A stretch of DNA of 6,583 bases from Acidobacteriota bacterium (GTDB lineage Bacteria > Acidobacteriota > UBA890 > WLXD01): the NCBI GenBank assembly GCA_022571615.1, contig JACZXM010000178.1, positions 1-6,583 on the forward strand, in the 5' to 3' direction. Below are positions 6,221-6,583 of the stretch, one piece after another; the first letter of the stretch is position 1; every line of letters begins with the position of its first letter. Below the pieces are notes generated by a model, which was not told the origin of the DNA, did no database searches, and saw only the letters and a program-made list of their open reading frames with translations. Made by a program: the position numbers and the translations under genes.

Positions 6221-6264
6221 AGGGATTCCGGTGGGGTGGGCTGTGGGTGGTACCCGGAATCCCT
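6221..6264. repeat. 11-bp perfect inverted repeat with G-rich (+) / C-rich (-) loop
   Basis: AGGGATTCCGG (6221-6231) and CCGGAATCCCT (6254-6264) are perfect inverted copies. The 22-nt loop is G-rich on the plus strand. On the minus-strand leader RNA it is a C-rich loop almost without G, and would stay single-stranded. It may be a protein-binding RNA hairpin or a DNA operator. Confidence 0.75.
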
Positions 6265-6268
6265 GGCA

Positions 6269-6293
6269 GGGCGGTGGGTCGGGGGTGGGGGGG
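6269..6293 (+). other. G-quadruplex motif; C-rich tract on the minus-strand leader
   Basis: Runs of 3, 3, 5 and 7 G at 6269-6271, 6276-6278, 6281-6285 and 6287-6293, separated by 4, 2 and 1 nt, fit the standard G3+N1-7 quadruplex pattern. On the opposite strand the segment is C-rich and G-poor and would lie near the 5' end of the predicted aminotransferase leader RNA, where it resembles a Rho-loading (rut) tract. Confidence 0.6.
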
Positions 6294-6329
6294 CTGACCC
6301 TCTCGCCCTAGCGGCTGGGGCAAGTGTCT

Positions 6330-6359
6330 ATTCTAGAGGCAGACCACCTGTGGTCGCAA
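6330..6359 (-). promoter_or_regulatory. Candidate promoter of the aminotransferase-trpS operon with internal dyad
   Basis: On the minus strand TTGCGA (6359-6354, four of six to TTGACA), an 18-nt spacer, then TAGAAT (6335-6330, five of six to TATAAT). The predicted start near 6323 gives a leader of about 200 nt to the ATG at 6123. The inverted repeat GACCAC-CT-GTGGTC (6342-6355) lies almost entirely in the spacer and touches the -35 box, which suits an operator. No upstream activator site was recognised. The dyad might instead serve the divergent plus-strand gene. Confidence 0.5.
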
Positions 6360-6411
6360 GACGTGCCAGCTCTTTCGTGGAACCTGTCTGAACGTGCTAG
6401 TTTGGTCGCTT

Positions 6412-6419
6412 GGGGAGGT
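6412..6419 (+). promoter_or_regulatory. Strong Shine-Dalgarno of the DUF2203 gene
   Basis: GGGGAGGT at 6412-6419 lies 6-7 nt before the GTG at 6426. It decides the start, since the in-frame TTG at 6420 directly abuts it and is too close. Confidence 0.75.
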
Positions 6420-6425
6420 TTGCGA

Positions 6426-6583
6426 GTGGCGCTGCACCGATTCCGGATCTTCACGCTCGAACAGGCGAATCGCCTTCTGCCGCTGATCGAGGAGCTCACG
6501 CAGCATACGCGTGAACGGCTCGATGCCTTGCGGGCGGCTCCTGCCGAGCCTCAGCAGGAGCCCGGAACCGTCGAGCGACAAAC
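6426..6583 (+). CDS. DUF2203-family protein (3' partial)
   Basis: GTG start at 6426 with a strong Shine-Dalgarno; the frame runs open to the window edge, giving 52 complete codons. The N-terminal RIFTLEQANRLLPLIEEL is the signature opening of DUF2203 proteins (FTLEEAN..LP), small helical proteins of unknown function. The residues that follow (HTRERLDAL) suit a continuing amphipathic helix, then a Pro/Gln/Glu-rich linker begins. No signal peptide or membrane segment is visible. It is divergent from the aminotransferase and shares the 6124-6425 intergenic region with it. No convincing plus-strand promoter was found. Confidence 0.82.
   Translation, partial: MALHRFRIFTLEQANRLLPLIEELTQHTRERLDALRAAPAEPQQEPGTVERQ

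Noticed and set aside
6243..6257. GGGTGGTACCCGG on the plus strand looks like the T-box core (AGGGUGGNACCGCG)
   Set aside because: It is on the opposite strand from trpS, lacks the ACCGCG ending and a matching antiterminator arm, and its downstream gene is a DUF2203 protein. Its WGGTACC core is near-palindromic, so chance similarity is likely. The minus strand has no T-box.
5275..6297. 340-codon plus-strand open frame opposite the aminotransferase and leader
   Set aside because: It shadows a strongly conserved PLP enzyme on the minus strand and shows no protein family features.
6126..6323. Possible Trp leader peptide ahead of the attenuator
   Set aside because: The minus-strand frames in the leader show no cluster of TGG codons, and the frame starting at TTG 6323 runs on past the hairpins as a Pro/Arg-rich shadow.
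6308..6581. Minus-strand open frames opposite the DUF2203 gene
   Set aside because: The plus frame has a strong Shine-Dalgarno and the DUF2203 signature; the minus frames have neither.

Overview
The window is a G+C-rich bacterial segment with tightly packed genes and no phage, insertion-sequence, CRISPR or RNA-gene signal. The YWTD-repeat and amidohydrolase sequence, a multidomain lipid-activating enzyme, a capreomycidine-synthase-like aminotransferase and a DUF2203 protein suggest an environmental, possibly Acidobacteriota- or Myxococcota-like lineage. That is a guess from gene content. Nothing here fixes the taxonomy.

Layout. 1-828 (+) is the 3' part of a reading frame that joins a YWTD (LDL-receptor class B) beta-propeller repeat to the C-terminal half of a metal-dependent amidohydrolase. 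859-3621 (+) is a complete 920-residue protein with three domains: a long-chain acyl-activating AMP-ligase, an acyl carrier domain and a PlsC-type acyltransferase. 3622-3954 is a convergent intergenic region with a long imperfect hairpin, an AT-rich island, and a tandem CTCTAG repeat that reaches into the end of trpS. 3955-4959 (-) is trpS and 4966-6123 (-) is a PLP-dependent aminotransferase. These two form an operon transcribed aminotransferase first, then trpS, with 6 nt between them. 6124-6425 is a divergent regulatory region. 6426-6583 (+) is the start of a DUF2203 protein that runs off the window.

How it fits together. The acyl gene can be read as a one-polypeptide route from free fatty acid to acylated glycerolipid: adenylation, loading onto a built-in carrier, and transfer. 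The aminotransferase-trpS operon has the most regulatory structure. A candidate minus-strand promoter carries a dyad between its -35 and -10 boxes. It is followed by a roughly 200-nt leader with a C-rich tract, two hairpins and a textbook intrinsic terminator (G+C stem, UUCG loop, U7) about 20 nt before the aminotransferase ATG. The arms of the last two hairpins can pair alternatively, as in classical attenuation. I found no Trp-rich leader peptide and no minus-strand T-box. Further down, an 11-bp perfect hairpin places the aminotransferase stop codon in its loop and the annotated trpS start codon in its stem, which suggests translational coupling.

The strongest candidates for something undescribed are this leader, the stop/start hairpin, and the ligase-carrier-acyltransferase fusion. 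The chimera at the left edge is either a genuine gene rearrangement or an assembly join, and needs read-level checking.
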